DNA from: Thermohalobaculum sp039513195
GTDB taxonomy: Bacteria; Pseudomonadota; Alphaproteobacteria; Rhodobacterales; Rhodobacteraceae
Reading direction: 5' to 3'
Assembly (NCBI GenBank): GCA_039513195.1
Contig: JBCCRM010000021.1
Span: 20,378 to 84,377 of the forward strand
Length of the DNA stretch: 64,000 bases
Position 1 is the stretch's first letter. Each line of letters opens with the position of its first letter. The translations under genes and the position numbers were made by a program. The notes beneath the pieces are model-generated. The model did no database searches, was not told the DNA's origin, and was given only the letters and a program-made list of their open reading frames with translations. This document shows positions 1 to 8,236 of this stretch, piece by piece.

Positions 1-306
1 GGCGACATTCTCCAGCACTGAAAAGCCTGGGATCAGGGACGTGATCTGGAAGCAGCGCGCGAGCCCCAGCCGGGCCCTCGCATGGGTCGGCAGCCCTGTG
101 ATCGGGCGCCCAGCCAAGCGGATTTCGCCCTCGTCGGGCGCGACTAGACCAGTGATCAGATTGATTAGCGTCGTCTTCCCCGCGCCGTTCGGACCGATCA
201 GGGCGTGACACTCGCCGGGCATCAGGGTCAGCGACACGCCATCCGTCACCGTGAGCGCCCCAAAGGCCTTGCGGAGCCGGACTGTCTGCAAAACCGGCTC
301 AGCCAC
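1..306 (-). CDS. livG: Branched-chain amino acid ABC transporter ATP-binding protein (LivG-like), partial
   Basis: This is the N-terminal part of a cytoplasmic ABC ATPase that would power uptake of branched-chain amino acids or similar substrates by the Liv permease encoded just upstream. The frame reads VAEPVLQTVRLRKAFGALTV, then a Walker A motif GPNGAGKTT, then LINLITGLVAPDEGEI and a Q-loop region (RCFQITSL), all typical of LivG. The window edge cuts it after about 100 residues, before the signature and Walker B motifs. The start is a GTG (304-306) that overlaps the livM stop in the string GTGGCTGA, which implies translational coupling. LivG fits better than LivF because of the N-terminal wording and its position directly after livM, but the missing C-terminus leaves this open. 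Confidence 0.9.
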   Translation of the reverse strand, partial: MAEPVLQTVRLRKAFGALTVTDGVSLTLMPGECHALIGPNGAGKTTLINLITGLVAPDEGEIRLAGRPITGLPTHARARLGLARCFQITSLIPGFSVLENVA

Positions 307-1285
307 GGCGGATCGTCCAGGTGGCCAGCGCTGCGAGTCCGCCGCGGCTCGCGAGCGCGAGCAGGATCAGCATTGGGCCGAAGATCAGCCGCCAGTCGTG
401 GGTGAGGGAGGAGAGCGCCTCCTCGATCAGCACCAGGGCCGCAGCCCCTAAGACAGCACCCGATCGCGACCCCATACCGCCCAAAACGACAACGATGATT
501 AGGTCGCCGGAGCGTTGCCAACTCAGCGTTGCGGGGCTGACGAACTCCGCCTGATTCGCCAGCAGCACGCCCGCGACCGCAGCGATGACCGCGGCGAGAA
601 TATAGGCTACGAGACGCACCCGAAACACATCGTAGCCCAGGGCTGCCACCCTGGTCTCGTTCTGTGCGGCGGCCCGCAGCACCCGCCCGAAGCGGGAGCC
701 GACAACCTTCAGCAGGGCGGCGTGGGTTAGTACCAGCGTGAGGAGTATTGCGTAGTACAGCCCCAGATCCGATGCCAAGAGCCCGGTGCCCCAGAGATCC
801 GCGCGCTCCCAAAGCGTCAGCCCATCATCGCCGCCATAGGCCGAGAGCGAGGTGGCGGTGAAATAGAGCATCTGCCCGAAGGCCAAGGTGATCATGATGA
901 AATGTACGCCGGTGGTGCGCAGCGACACGGCGCCGGTCAGGGCTGCCACCGCCACCGCCACGGCCACTGCGACCGCAAGGATCGCCAGCAAGTCGATAAC
1001 CCCCTCGGTGATCATGATCCCAGCCACATAGGCGCCGAGGCCCACGAAAGCCGCGTGCCCGAAACTGACCAATCCGCCATGGCCGATCAGCAGGTCGAGC
1101 GACAGCGCCGCGATGGCCAGGATCATAACCCGCATCAGGAGCGAGGTGAGATAGGCTCCGCCATAGGCTTCTGCCAAAATCGGGCCCGCTGCGAGTAATG
1201 CGAAGACCACCAGCGCCGGCACCAGTTCGGCGGGGATGCGTAGTGCCGGTGTCTGGACCCCCTGCGCCTCTGCCGCATCCCTCAC
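299..1285 (-). CDS. livM: Branched-chain amino acid ABC transporter permease LivM
   Basis: Second permease subunit of the Liv-type importer, an inner-membrane protein of about 328 residues, which is normal for LivM. It shows many hydrophobic segments and the family stretch LLIGHGGLVSFGHAAFVGLGAYVAG near residues 65-90. I place the start at the GTG in GTGAGGGATGCG, which overlaps the livH stop by four bases; the open frame continues upstream to 1735, but that part only shadows livH. One oddity is a run of alternating Ala-Val (AVAVAVAVAVAA, around residues 105-117) encoded by a short GCC/ACC-rich near-repeat at about 940-980, within a predicted membrane segment. Confidence 0.92.
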   Translation of the reverse strand: MRDAAEAQGVQTPALRIPAELVPALVVFALLAAGPILAEAYGGAYLTSLLMRVMILAIAALSLDLLIGHGGLVSFGHAAFVGLGAYVAGIMITEGVIDLLAILAVAVAVAVAVAALTGAVSLRTTGVHFIMITLAFGQMLYFTATSLSAYGGDDGLTLWERADLWGTGLLASDLGLYYAILLTLVLTHAALLKVVGSRFGRVLRAAAQNETRVAALGYDVFRVRLVAYILAAVIAAVAGVLLANQAEFVSPATLSWQRSGDLIIVVVLGGMGSRSGAVLGAAALVLIEEALSSLTHDWRLIFGPMLILLALASRGGLAALATWTIRRG

Positions 1286-2208
1286 GCCGTGCCCGCCGCG
1301 GGAAAGAGGCCCCGAGGCCGCCAGAATAGGATTGCGGCCATGAGCAGATAGATCATCATCGACGCCAGCGCCGGCCCGATCTGGTTGGCCGCGGCGGGCT
1401 CGACCAACAGCTTCAGCACATCGGTGGCCATCGAGCGCCCCAGCGTGTCGACCAGCCCGACCAGGAGGGCGGCGACAAAGGCGCCTTGGATCGAGCCGAT
1501 GCCGCCGATCACGATGACCACAAAGGCGATGATCAGAAGGTCGTCGCCCATACCCGGCTCGACCGAGAAGATCGGCGCTGCCATCGCCCCCGCGAAGCCG
1601 GCAAGCATTGCGCCGAAGCCGAATACGACCAGGAAGAGCCGCCGTATATCGACGCCCAGTGCCGAGACCATTTCCGGGTTTGTCGCCCCCGCGCGGACCA
1701 ACATGCCGAAGCGAGTATACCGCACCAACGCCCACAGCAGTACCGCAACGCCCAGTCCCAGCCCAATGATCGCGATGCGGAAGACCGGATAGAGCAGCCC
1801 CTCCACCAGCACGAAGGAATGGCTGAGGAGATCCGGTGTCGGGATGATCAAAGGCGCAGGGCCCCAGATCACCTTTACCGCTTGGTTCAGGGTCAGGATC
1901 ACGCCGAAGGTCGCGATCACCTGGTCCAGATGGCTGCGGTCGTAGAAGTGGCGGAACACCAGAAATTCGAGCGCTAGCCCGATCGCCAGCGCCGCCACTA
2001 GGGCCAGCAAAATCGCCGCCAGGAAATGCCCAGTAACGCCGTAGAATGCCACCATCAGATAGGCGCCGACCATGTACTGGACGCCATGGGCGAGATTGAT
2101 GAAGCCCATCACGCCAAAGACCAGCGTCAGCCCCGCCGCGATCAGGAACAACAGAACACCAAGTTGCAGGCCGTTGAGGGCCTGGATCAGCATGAGCGTG
2201 GTCGACAT
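1282..2208 (-). CDS. livH: Branched-chain amino acid ABC transporter permease LivH
   Basis: First permease subunit of the Liv-type importer (308 residues), an integral inner-membrane protein. The N-terminus MSTTLMLIQALNGLQLGVLL and the following LTLVFGVMGFINLAHG are hallmark LivH sequence, and the C-terminus ends in LFWRPRGLFP, also typical. It lies 22 bases downstream of the binding-protein gene and overlaps livM by four bases (GTGA), so binding protein, LivH, LivM and LivG are probably one transcript. The actual substrate cannot be read from the sequence, since related systems carry amides, urea or short-chain acids. Confidence 0.93.
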   Translation of the reverse strand: MSTTLMLIQALNGLQLGVLLFLIAAGLTLVFGVMGFINLAHGVQYMVGAYLMVAFYGVTGHFLAAILLALVAALAIGLALEFLVFRHFYDRSHLDQVIATFGVILTLNQAVKVIWGPAPLIIPTPDLLSHSFVLVEGLLYPVFRIAIIGLGLGVAVLLWALVRYTRFGMLVRAGATNPEMVSALGVDIRRLFLVVFGFGAMLAGFAGAMAAPIFSVEPGMGDDLLIIAFVVIVIGGIGSIQGAFVAALLVGLVDTLGRSMATDVLKLLVEPAAANQIGPALASMMIYLLMAAILFWRPRGLFPAAGTA

Positions 2209-2230
2209 CCGGCGGGGCCTTCCGCTGCGA

Positions 2231-3397
2231 TCAGTTCATCGCACACTCGGCCGCATAGCTGTCGGCATAATCTTCGAACACCTTCTCGGCGATCTCGGTC
2301 TGGAACTTCCCGTCCGCGCGTTTCGCTACCTGCAGCAGGTAGAAGTCCTGCACCGGGTAGTGGTTGTTGTTGAAGGCGAACTCGCCTCGGATAGTTGGGA
2401 AGTCGGCGGCTTTCAGCGCGGCACGCAGGGCCTCTTTGTCGGACAGATCGCCGCCGACGGTCCGCACCGCCGCATCGATCAGCTTCGCGGTATCGTAGGC
2501 CTGCATGGCATAGGTGCCGGGCACATAGCCATAGGTCGACTCGAAGGCCGCAACGAACTCTGCATTGCCCGGCGTGTCGAGATCAGGCGCCCAGTTCCCC
2601 GCCCCAAAGAAACCCAACGCATCGTCTTTCTGGGCGGGCAGGGTGGTCTCGTCGACCGTGAAGGCGGAGAGGAACGTCATCTTGTCCGCAAGGCCCGCTT
2701 GGCGGAACTGCTTCACGAAGCGGACGCCCATGCCGCCGGGCATGAAGGTAAAGAGGGCATCTGCCCCAGATGTCGCCATGCGCGCGATCTCGGCTGAGAA
2801 GTCCTTGTGACCGAGTGGGGTGTACACCTCATCGGCAATCTCGCCGGTGAAATAGGACTTAAAACCCGCTACCGAGTCCTTACCGGCCTGATAGTTCGGA
2901 GCCATCAGGAAGACCTTCTCGAAACCCTTTTCCTCGGCGTACTTGCCCAGCACTTCGAAGTTCTGGTTGTTCTGGTACGAGGTTGCGAAGAAATATGGGC
3001 TGCAATTGCGGCCGGCGAAGGTCGATGGCCCGGCATTCGGGCTGATCAGGAAGGTCTCGGACTGCGTCACTGGCTTGAAGATCGCCTGCAGCATGTTCGA
3101 GAAGATGGTGCCGACGACGATGTCGACCTCGTCGCGTTCCACGAAACCCTTGGCTTTGGTGATGGCGACATCGGGTTTCAACTCGTCATCCTCTACCAAG
3201 AGCTCCGTATCGACCCCGCCCAGGGAGCCGCCGAGCTCGTCGAGGGCGAGCTTAAAGCCGTCCTCCACCTGTTTACCGAGCGCGGCCGGCGGGCCGGAGA
3301 GGGTGACGATCATGCCGATCTTTAGCGTCTCGGCGCCTGCCGCCAGCGGCGCTGCCATCAGGGTGGCCATGGCGAGGCCGGTCAGTATCTTTCTCAT
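2231..3397 (-). CDS. Periplasmic amino acid-binding protein of the Liv-type ABC transporter
   Basis: Substrate-binding protein (388 residues) that delivers ligand to the LivHM permease in the periplasm. Residues 1-22 form a clear signal peptide (MRKILTGLAMATLMAAPLAAGA), followed by the family opening ETLKIGMIVTLSGPPAALGK. The chosen ATG at 3395-3397 has a strong ribosome binding site, GGGAGGGGGAACG, just before it; a TTG seven codons upstream is less likely. The fold is that of periplasmic binding protein family 6 (LivJ/LivK relatives). Ligand identity is not established; relatives in alphaproteobacteria also bind aromatic or amide compounds. Confidence 0.9.
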   Translation of the reverse strand: MRKILTGLAMATLMAAPLAAGAETLKIGMIVTLSGPPAALGKQVEDGFKLALDELGGSLGGVDTELLVEDDELKPDVAITKAKGFVERDEVDIVVGTIFSNMLQAIFKPVTQSETFLISPNAGPSTFAGRNCSPYFFATSYQNNQNFEVLGKYAEEKGFEKVFLMAPNYQAGKDSVAGFKSYFTGEIADEVYTPLGHKDFSAEIARMATSGADALFTFMPGGMGVRFVKQFRQAGLADKMTFLSAFTVDETTLPAQKDDALGFFGAGNWAPDLDTPGNAEFVAAFESTYGYVPGTYAMQAYDTAKLIDAAVRTVGGDLSDKEALRAALKAADFPTIRGEFAFNNNHYPVQDFYLLQVAKRADGKFQTEIAEKVFEDYADSYAAECAMN

Positions 3398-3516
3398 CGT
3401 TCCCCCTCCCGAACGCAAAGCCTAGCCCCGCGTGAGGGGGCCGAGTCGAACCCTGAATTTGAAAGATTTTTGCGACAGATCCAAAGGATTGTTGCGAGTG
3501 GCGGGGAACAGCGCGC

Positions 3517-3975
3517 TCAGGGCCGGTAGAAGCGGTGGTCTTCGATGACCGCTGTTTGGGTCATTTCCTCGGCCCAAGACGGCGTCGGCATGTCGACCAG
3601 GAAGAAGAACAGCGCGCCGCTGGTCGGATCCCGGGTCTCCCCTGAGAGGACCGCGACCGCGTGTGTCAGCGCTTCCTGCCAGGCCTCGTCGTCCCCCGGA
3701 TGGTCTGTGACGCCATCGCACCACCAAGAGAACTGACAACCGGTCTCGGTATCCGCCCCGCCTTGAGTGATCACGTCGCAGACAGTGTCGGGATAGCGTC
3801 CGTCGCGCACTCGGTTCATCACCACATGGGCGACCGCCTTTTGGCCTCTTGCGCTTTCAGATCGCGACTCGTGGTAGATCGCGAAGCCGAGACAGGACAC
3901 GTCCTCCGCCGGCAGATCGGTGCCGCCGAGCGCGATTTGGGCTGCCATCAGATAGGGTTTGGAAATCAGGAACAT
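3517..3975 (-). CDS. SleB-like cell wall hydrolase (Hydrolase_2 family)
   Basis: Small (152 aa) peptidoglycan hydrolase-like protein. The core reads CLGFAIYHESRSESARGQKAVAHVV followed by MNRVRDGRYPDTVCDVI and QFSWWCDG, the diagnostic pattern of the SleB/CwlJ catalytic domain, with Glu of YHE as the expected catalytic acid. In spore-formers this family digests cortex peptidoglycan; in alphaproteobacteria the relatives are housekeeping hydrolases with unclear roles. No strong signal peptide is visible, although the first 15 residues (MFLISKPYLMAAQIA) are hydrophobic; an internal ATG at 3946-3948 could be the real start. It stands alone, upstream of and divergent from the queuosine transporter gene. 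Confidence 0.85.
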   Translation of the reverse strand: MFLISKPYLMAAQIALGGTDLPAEDVSCLGFAIYHESRSESARGQKAVAHVVMNRVRDGRYPDTVCDVITQGGADTETGCQFSWWCDGVTDHPGDDEAWQEALTHAVAVLSGETRDPTSGALFFFLVDMPTPSWAEEMTQTAVIEDHRFYRP

Positions 3976-4117
3976 GGCACTTACTCCGAAAAGTTATGTG
4001 AAGTTTATCGGCAAATACGGCTGAAGGGTGGCGTCCCGCGACGGGGCAGGGCAAGGCCGGTTTACAGCGCGACGTCCGAGTGTTACGCCCCGCGCCGTTG
4101 ACCGGCTGGAGGCAATG

Positions 4118-4741
4118 ATGACGGACAGGACAATCGGGTTGGCATTTGGGATCGCCGCGATGGCGCTGGTCGTGGTTGCCTCCAACATCCTGGTGCAGCA
4201 TTTGCTCGGCGATTGGCTGACCTGGGGCGCGCTGACCTATCCTTTTGCGTTTCTGGTGACCGACGTGACCAATCGTTTGCTCGGCCCGTCGGCAGCGCGG
4301 CGCGTGGTCGTTACGGGTTTCGGCATCGGGATACTGTGTTCGCTGATCGCCGCGGCCTTCGACGCCACAACAGTGCGCATCGCCATAGGATCCGGCATTG
4401 CCTTCCTGGCGGCACAACTCACAGATGTCGGCATCTTCCAGCGGTTACGGGACGGGGTGTGGTGGCGCGCGCCTCTGGTGTCTTCGTTGATCGGATCCGC
4501 TCTCGACACGGCGCTGTTTTTCTTCATCGCCTTTTCTGCCGCCCTGACCGCGCTGTCGCCGGGCGACGATGTAAGCTGGGCAAATGAGATACTGCCCCTG
4601 CTGGGCTTCGGCCCACTCGCGCCGCTATGGGTCAGCCTCGCCGTCGCCGATTTCGGCGTCAAGCTGGCCTTGGCGATGTTGGCCTTGGTGCCGTTCAGGT
4701 TGGCGGTCAACTGGTTTGGGGCGCGGACCCACGGCGCATGA
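4118..4741 (+). CDS. yhhQ: Queuosine precursor transporter (YhhQ family)
   Basis: Inner-membrane protein of the VUT/YhhQ family (207 aa), which imports preQ0/preQ1 or related bases for tRNA queuosine synthesis. It has about six hydrophobic segments, with the typical GALTYPFAFLVTDVTNRLLG near residues 28-47 and FLAAQLTDVGIFQRLR near 88-103. Two adjacent ATGs exist (4115 and 4118); GGAGG at 4108-4112 has acceptable spacing only to the second, so I use 4118. Its stop overlaps the arfB start in ATGA, which suggests co-translation. I see no preQ1 riboswitch-like structure in the short leader. Confidence 0.88.
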   Translation: MTDRTIGLAFGIAAMALVVVASNILVQHLLGDWLTWGALTYPFAFLVTDVTNRLLGPSAARRVVVTGFGIGILCSLIAAAFDATTVRIAIGSGIAFLAAQLTDVGIFQRLRDGVWWRAPLVSSLIGSALDTALFFFIAFSAALTALSPGDDVSWANEILPLLGFGPLAPLWVSLAVADFGVKLALAMLALVPFRLAVNWFGARTHGA

Positions 4742-5160
4742 TCCGTGTGACGGATCAGATCGCCATTGCGGACTGGGAACTGACGGAGAGCTTTGTCCGT
4801 GCCTCGGGACCCGGCGGTCAGAACGTCAACAAAGTCGAGACCGCGGTTGTGCTGCGGTTCGAGGCGGAGCGATCGCCCAATCTGACGGGGGAGGTGAAAG
4901 CCCGGTTGAAACGGTTGGCCGGGCGGCGCTGGACAGACGATGGCGCCGTGGTGATCCGTGCTGAAAGCCATCGTAGCCAAGCGCAGAACCGGGAGGATGC
5001 GCGGGCTCGCCTCGTCGCTCTGATCCGGGCCGCCACGGTCCGTCCGAAGCGGCGGATCCCAACCAAACCGACCCTGGGATCACAGCGCCGGAGGCTCGAC
5101 GCAAAGCGCAATCGCGGTGAGGTCAAACGTCTCCGTGGCATCCGTGACACAGAAAACTAA
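4738..5160 (+). CDS. arfB: Alternative ribosome-rescue peptidyl-tRNA hydrolase ArfB (YaeJ)
   Basis: ArfB frees ribosomes stalled on non-stop mRNA by hydrolysing peptidyl-tRNA without a stop codon. The 140-residue length fits the family. The catalytic GGQ lies in ASGPGGQNVNKVETAV (around residues 22-37), and the C-terminal tail is very basic (RRRLDAKRNRGEVKRLRG), as needed to enter the empty mRNA channel. The start ATG at 4738 overlaps the upstream yhhQ stop by four bases. The GGQ domain is shared with release factor 1/2, but the absence of codon-recognition domains excludes those. Confidence 0.93.
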   Translation: MIRVTDQIAIADWELTESFVRASGPGGQNVNKVETAVVLRFEAERSPNLTGEVKARLKRLAGRRWTDDGAVVIRAESHRSQAQNREDARARLVALIRAATVRPKRRIPTKPTLGSQRRRLDAKRNRGEVKRLRGIRDTEN

Positions 5161-5340
5161 GCGACCATAACCGCTTCTTTTCAACTTTGAAGAATGTGGA
5201 TACGGTTCTCCTTAGGGGAGAAGTCTGCTGGCGCGGGATTATGATAACGGGAACGAGGGACTCCCAGCGCCGTGGGCAAACGGGGCGATTGCGACTATGA
5301 GGCGCCGCTCGGCGGGATCGGGCGATGTCTCGGCTCCCCC

Positions 5341-5392
5341 AAAACCAAGAACCGGCGTGGCGCCTAGGGATTGAACCCACGCGCCACGCCGG
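5341..5392 (-). terminator. Rho-independent terminator overlapping the aminotransferase stop codon
   Basis: A perfect 12-bp inverted repeat, CCGGCGTGGCGC at 5352-5363 and GCGCCACGCCGG at 5381-5392, encloses a 17-base loop. Read on the minus strand it is followed by TTCTTGGTTTT. The upstream arm lies inside the last codons of the aminotransferase gene and the stop codon is in the loop, so coding and terminator sequence are merged. Confidence 0.75.
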
Positions 5393-6617
5393 CACCTATG
5401 TGCTCGGCGCCCATTTTGGCTGCGACAGCAGCCGATGCAGCAGCGACACCCGACCCGCCCATGGGTGCGTCCATGGCGATCAGGGTTGCCTCGATCGTGG
5501 CGAGGGTGCCGAGGATCATATGCGGGTTCAAGTGCCCCATATGGCCGATCCGGAAGGCCCGGGTCTCCATATCGCCAAGCCCGATACCGAGGGTCACCCC
5601 AGCGCAATCCTCCGCGATCCGGCGCAGGCGCACCGCGTCCACGGTACCGGTGAGCACGGTTGTCACGGCGTTCGACCGGGCCTTTGGGTCAAGCATGAGG
5701 AAATCGAGACCGCCCGGCGCGCGCCAGGCCGCCACAGCTGCCCTAACGGCGTCGCCCAATGCCTCGTGGCGGGCCCACACATTCTCCAGCCCTTCCTCCG
5801 CGAGCATATTCATCGCCTCGCGCAGGCCCCAGAGATGCTGCACCGGCGGCGTGCCGCAGTAGCGCAGATAATGGGCACCGTCTGTCATACGGGCGGTCCA
5901 GTCCCAATAGGCGGTGCGCAGGCCGGCGGCCTTATGGGCCTGCATCGCCTTTTCAGATGCCCAGATGAAGCCGAGACCCGGCGGCACCATCAGCCCCTTT
6001 TGGCTGCCCGCGACCGTTACGTCGACGCCCCAGGCGTCCATCTCGTAGGGAACGCAGGCGAGGCAGGCAATGCAATCGACCAGATAGAGGGCAGGGTGCC
6101 CCGCAGCGTCGATGGCTTTACGGATGGCGGCGATATCGTTCCACGCCGAAGTGGCTGTGTCGACCTGCACCACCAGTACCGCCTTGATCTCGTGGGCTGC
6201 GTCGGCGCGCAGCCGCTCCTCTACCGCCGCAGGATCGACGCCATGCCTGGGTGTCGCATTGAGCACCTCGACCTCGATACCCATCACCGCGCCCATCTGT
6301 CCCCAACCGACGGCGAAGCGCCCGCTTTCCAGCACCAGCACCTTGTCACCGCGGGAGAGCGTGTTGGTCAACGCCATCTCCCAGGCGCCATGGCCGTTCG
6401 AGATTGCAATGAAGGGTTGGCTCTTGGTCCGGGCGAGCTGCGGCAGTTCCGCAAGGATCCCCTCGGACAGTCGCACCAGATCGCCCTCGTAGATGTTGGG
6501 CATGGCCCGATGCATCGCCGATAGCACGCGGTCGGGGATCACCGAGGGGCCCGGGATCGAAACCATCGGCCGTCCGCGGTTCAACAGGGGGGCCGCGCCC
6601 GCGCTCTCATCTCTCAT
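5364..6617 (-). CDS. Class V aminotransferase, serine/alanine-glyoxylate aminotransferase type
   Basis: PLP enzyme of about 417 residues. It carries the class V fold with the PLP lysine in VTVAGSQKGLMVPPGLGF and the N-terminal SIPGPSVIPDRVL typical of serine-glyoxylate or ureidoglycine-glyoxylate transaminases. These enzymes transfer an amino group to glyoxylate and produce glycine. A malyl-CoA lyase homologue, which can produce glyoxylate, is encoded 7 kb away, so a link through C2 metabolism is plausible but inferred. The start at MRDESAGAAP is preferred because AAGGA lies seven bases upstream; an ATG-like start ten codons earlier lacks this. It ends in a strong terminator hairpin. Confidence 0.85.
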   Translation of the reverse strand: MRDESAGAAPLLNRGRPMVSIPGPSVIPDRVLSAMHRAMPNIYEGDLVRLSEGILAELPQLARTKSQPFIAISNGHGAWEMALTNTLSRGDKVLVLESGRFAVGWGQMGAVMGIEVEVLNATPRHGVDPAAVEERLRADAAHEIKAVLVVQVDTATSAWNDIAAIRKAIDAAGHPALYLVDCIACLACVPYEMDAWGVDVTVAGSQKGLMVPPGLGFIWASEKAMQAHKAAGLRTAYWDWTARMTDGAHYLRYCGTPPVQHLWGLREAMNMLAEEGLENVWARHEALGDAVRAAVAAWRAPGGLDFLMLDPKARSNAVTTVLTGTVDAVRLRRIAEDCAGVTLGIGLGDMETRAFRIGHMGHLNPHMILGTLATIEATLIAMDAPMGGSGVAAASAAVAAKMGAEHIGAGVARGFNP

Positions 6618-6732
6618 TGGTCGATCCTTATCTGTCTCGCCGAGCATCGGCCTAGCCTAGTCTTCGGCGCTGCAAAAACAACGCGGATCAGAGTGATAGT
6701 TACGATCACGAGCTGTGATTGCCCTGGCGGCC

Positions 6733-7476
6733 TCACTCTCTTCGGAGCAGGCGGTCGCCCAAGAGCGATCCCCAAGGTGTCGCCTGGAACCGGGCTGTGA
6801 CCGCCTCCGGGTCGTATTCCTGGGCGATCCATTCGCGCAGCGACAGTCGGCCTTTCGCGTCGGCGAGATACACCTCGAAGAAGGCGTCGAGAATGCCCGT
6901 CTTCGACTGTCGGAAATGCCCATACCAGACCGAGAGCTGTTGGCGGGCTTCTTCGACCGGTCGCCCCTCGAACAATGCGAGATAGAGCGCCGCCAAGAAG
7001 CCTGCACGGTCGGCGCCGGACTTGCAGTGGAACAGCACCGGGTGCTCCAGGCGGAGGAAAAGCGCGTCAGCGGCAAGCAGTTCCTCCCGGCTCGGTAGTG
7101 CGCGGGAGCGTAGCACAAAGGTCTCGAAATGCAGTCCTAGTTGCGCGCAAGTTTCGAGCTCCAGGGGCAGTGAGCCGAAGGTCTGCCCGCCGCGAAGTGA
7201 AACCACCGACCGACCGCCCTGTCGGGCGAACCGGCGCAGGTGATGGGGCATCGGTTGAGAGGATCGCCAGGCCTCTTTGCCAAATTTGTGGGTGTTAGAG
7301 AAAAGCAACCGAAAGATCGCATGGTCCACGAACAGCATGTTCGTCCAGGCGCGCAGATAGTCCCAGGGCGTGGACAGCGGACGGCGCCATCGGTCCAGCC
7401 GCGCTTGGCGGCGTCTGATCCATGCAGCTGTGGCAGGGTCGACGCCGAGGGGCGGCGGTTGGTCAGGCTTTGTCAT
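6733..7476 (-). CDS. Dual-specificity/tyrosine phosphatase-like protein
   Basis: Cytoplasmic protein of 247 residues with the cysteine phosphatase P-loop HCKSGADRAG at residues 150-159, matching HCxxGxxRxG, and an upstream VVSLRGG motif (residues 91-97) that is common in DSP-like enzymes. The N-terminal 60 residues are Arg-rich and contain no known domain. Relatives in alphaproteobacteria are annotated as tyrosine phosphatases or as phosphatidylglycerophosphate/lipid phosphatases, so protein phosphate and lipid phosphate are both possible substrates. It is a single gene, about 115 bases from the aminotransferase. Confidence 0.82.
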   Translation of the reverse strand: MTKPDQPPPLGVDPATAAWIRRRQARLDRWRRPLSTPWDYLRAWTNMLFVDHAIFRLLFSNTHKFGKEAWRSSQPMPHHLRRFARQGGRSVVSLRGGQTFGSLPLELETCAQLGLHFETFVLRSRALPSREELLAADALFLRLEHPVLFHCKSGADRAGFLAALYLALFEGRPVEEARQQLSVWYGHFRQSKTGILDAFFEVYLADAKGRLSLREWIAQEYDPEAVTARFQATPWGSLLGDRLLRRE

Positions 7477-7605
7477 ATTCCGCGCTTAGCAGAGCGCGAC
7501 CCGGCGCTGCAAGCTGTGCCGACCCAGGCGGAGCCGCGGGCTTGCATCGACTAAACGGCGATGTCAGCCTCTGGAGCGGGCAATGAGCACAGGAGACGCC
7601 AGGCC

Positions 7606-8130
7606 ATGGCGCGAAAAGAGCGGTTTTCTATCCGGGCGCGGGTCTCGATTGGCGTCCTCTCTGCCTTGGCCATGGCTGGGGAAGTCGCGGCGCAGCGCGG
7701 TGACGACGACGCGGCACCGGTAGAACGTCACTACATCGCCGAGGACTGGGCGGCCTATTCCCAGGGCACTGCGGCGGATGCGGATCGCCTCTGTTGGGTC
7801 GCAACGCGGGCCTTTCGCAGCGACCCCGATGGGCAGCGCGAAGTGCTGACCGACGTTTTGATGTTGGTGACAACCGAGCCGCAGACCTCGGTTACCGGGA
7901 TCCCCAGCGGCATTCAGATCGATCTGGTGCTCGATGGCCGCGGCTTTGCAATGTTCGGGCGGGGCGGGCGGGCATGGCTTTCCGAGGACGAGGCAGAGCG
8001 CCCGGTCCTAGATCGATTGGCTGGGAGTGCAACGGTCAGATTGCAGAGTGCGGCGGTTCCAGTGGCCGACTTCTCATCCAATGGATTCGCCGAAGCCTAT
8101 GAGGTCGCCCAGGAACTCTGCGCCCGCTGA
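7606..8130 (+). CDS. Exported protein of unknown function, possibly IalB-like
   Basis: A protein of about 174 residues with a basic N-terminus and a hydrophobic core (RVSIGVLSALAMAGEVAAQ) ending in a likely signal peptidase site. The mature part contains CWVATRAFRSDPDGQ, then IPSGIQIDLVLDGRGFAMF and FSSNGFAEAYEVAQELC. Two cysteines, near each end, could form a disulfide. The layout loosely resembles the invasion-associated locus B family, but the match is by eye and weak. The start is uncertain: ATG 7606 fits the signal peptide best, and another frame-compatible ATG occurs at 7561. Confidence 0.6.
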   Translation: MARKERFSIRARVSIGVLSALAMAGEVAAQRGDDDAAPVERHYIAEDWAAYSQGTAADADRLCWVATRAFRSDPDGQREVLTDVLMLVTTEPQTSVTGIPSGIQIDLVLDGRGFAMFGRGGRAWLSEDEAERPVLDRLAGSATVRLQSAAVPVADFSSNGFAEAYEVAQELCAR

Positions 8131-8236
8131 TTGGTCGATGAACACATTTCAGCCGCGAAGGAATTACGAACGTGACGACATGACAGTTTTGTGTCACGTC
8201 TGATGGAATGTGAAGCGATCAGAAGCAGTACTTTCC

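Noticed and set aside
4000..4117. Possible preQ1 riboswitch ahead of the queuosine-precursor transporter
   Set aside because: The leader is short and GC-rich, and shows no preQ1-I type hairpin with an A-rich tail near the ribosome binding site.
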